Below are positions 5,625 to 5,764 of a stretch of 5,764 nucleotides of DNA, piece after piece. Position 1 is the stretch's first letter; every line of letters starts with the position of its first letter. The translations under genes and the position numbers were made by a program. The stretch lies in contig JAKAMM010000125.1 in the NCBI GenBank assembly GCA_021812905.1, forward strand, positions 1-5,764. Reading direction: 5' to 3'. The DNA comes from Chloroflexota bacterium. GTDB lineage: Bacteria; Chloroflexota; Anaerolineae; Anaerolineales; Villigracilaceae. A model generated the notes under the pieces. The model saw only the letters and a list, made by a program, of their open reading frames with translations, searched no databases and had not been told where the DNA came from.

Positions 5625-5764
5625 ATGCCATCGGGCGGGGTTTCAGGTTACGCTGCCATTCACTCCCGAGTCCGGGTAATGTATTCGGGTCTGCTCTCGC
5701 CACAAGAGAGGGCGGGATTACGCGACGCCGCAGACCTATCCACTTTGATAGGCTCTCTCAAGAA
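5625..5764 (+). CDS. V/A-type ATPase subunit C (AC39/d family), 5' part only
   Basis: The first 46 codons are present and the frame runs open off the window end. The residues GYAAIHSRVRVMYSGLLSP (8-26) followed by QERAGLRDAADLSTLIGSLK match the N-terminal helix of the AC39/subunit C family. That family typically begins with a Y-A-x-I/N-x-R-x-R pattern and an LL-s-x-e segment. This subunit is the funnel-shaped central-stalk socket that joins the cytoplasmic V1 rotor to the membrane c-ring. It follows the stalk-subunit gene by three bases and has a good ribosome binding site. The remaining ATPase genes (I/a, K/c, E, A, B, D, F) would be expected downstream. Only about an eighth of the usual length is visible, so the assignment depends on the N-terminal pattern plus context. 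Confidence 0.7.
   Translation, partial: MPSGGVSGYAAIHSRVRVMYSGLLSPQERAGLRDAADLSTLIGSLK

Noticed and set aside
1..5764. A defence island, CRISPR array, toxin-antitoxin pair or mobile element
   Set aside because: Every sizeable frame is accounted for by housekeeping or accessory families; there is no transposase, integrase, nuclease-effector or regular spacer array.

Overview
The window looks like a chromosomal stretch from an Anaerolineae-like member of the Chloroflexota. This is an inference from gene content and style, not from a search. The pointers are a V/A-type ATPase operon in a bacterial context, recF sitting apart from dnaA/dnaN, cyclic-nucleotide-binding/bacterial-PH membrane proteins, TANNNT-type -10 boxes close to start codons, and a 9-base-period CTTTGCG-type palindromic repeat. 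All recognisable genes lie on the + strand. No RNA gene, CRISPR array, transposase or phage gene is visible.

Layout. 49-576 is a cytoplasmic thioredoxin-fold redoxin with an unusual CxC active site. 589-2283 is a membrane protein joining an N-terminal cyclic-nucleotide-binding domain to two copies of a [two-TM + bacterial PH] unit. 2313-2840 is peptide deformylase. Its stop overlaps by one base the start of a GNAT acetyltransferase (2840-3322). 3358-4560 is recF. A degenerate inverted repeat built from 9-mers (4559-4617) begins on the recF stop codon. 4649-5014 is a small single-domain cupin. 5015-5309 is the only sizeable non-coding stretch (295 bases); it holds a weak possible terminator, short direct repeats and a near-consensus sigma-70-type promoter. 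5310-5621 encodes a coiled-coil V/A-ATPase stalk subunit (G/H type). 5625 to the window end is the start of the AC39/subunit C gene of the same ATPase.

How the genes relate. The first six genes are a co-directional housekeeping/accessory mix (redox, signalling at the membrane, N-terminal protein maturation, acetyl transfer, DNA repair, small cupin) rather than one pathway. Only deformylase-GNAT are tightly coupled. The last two genes are the head of an operon for a rotary ATPase that continues beyond the window and has its own strong promoter. I do not see a clear, wholly new multi-gene system. The least ordinary items are the CNB-PH-PH membrane protein, the atypical redoxin active site, the 9-mer palindrome and the repeats ahead of the ATPase promoter.
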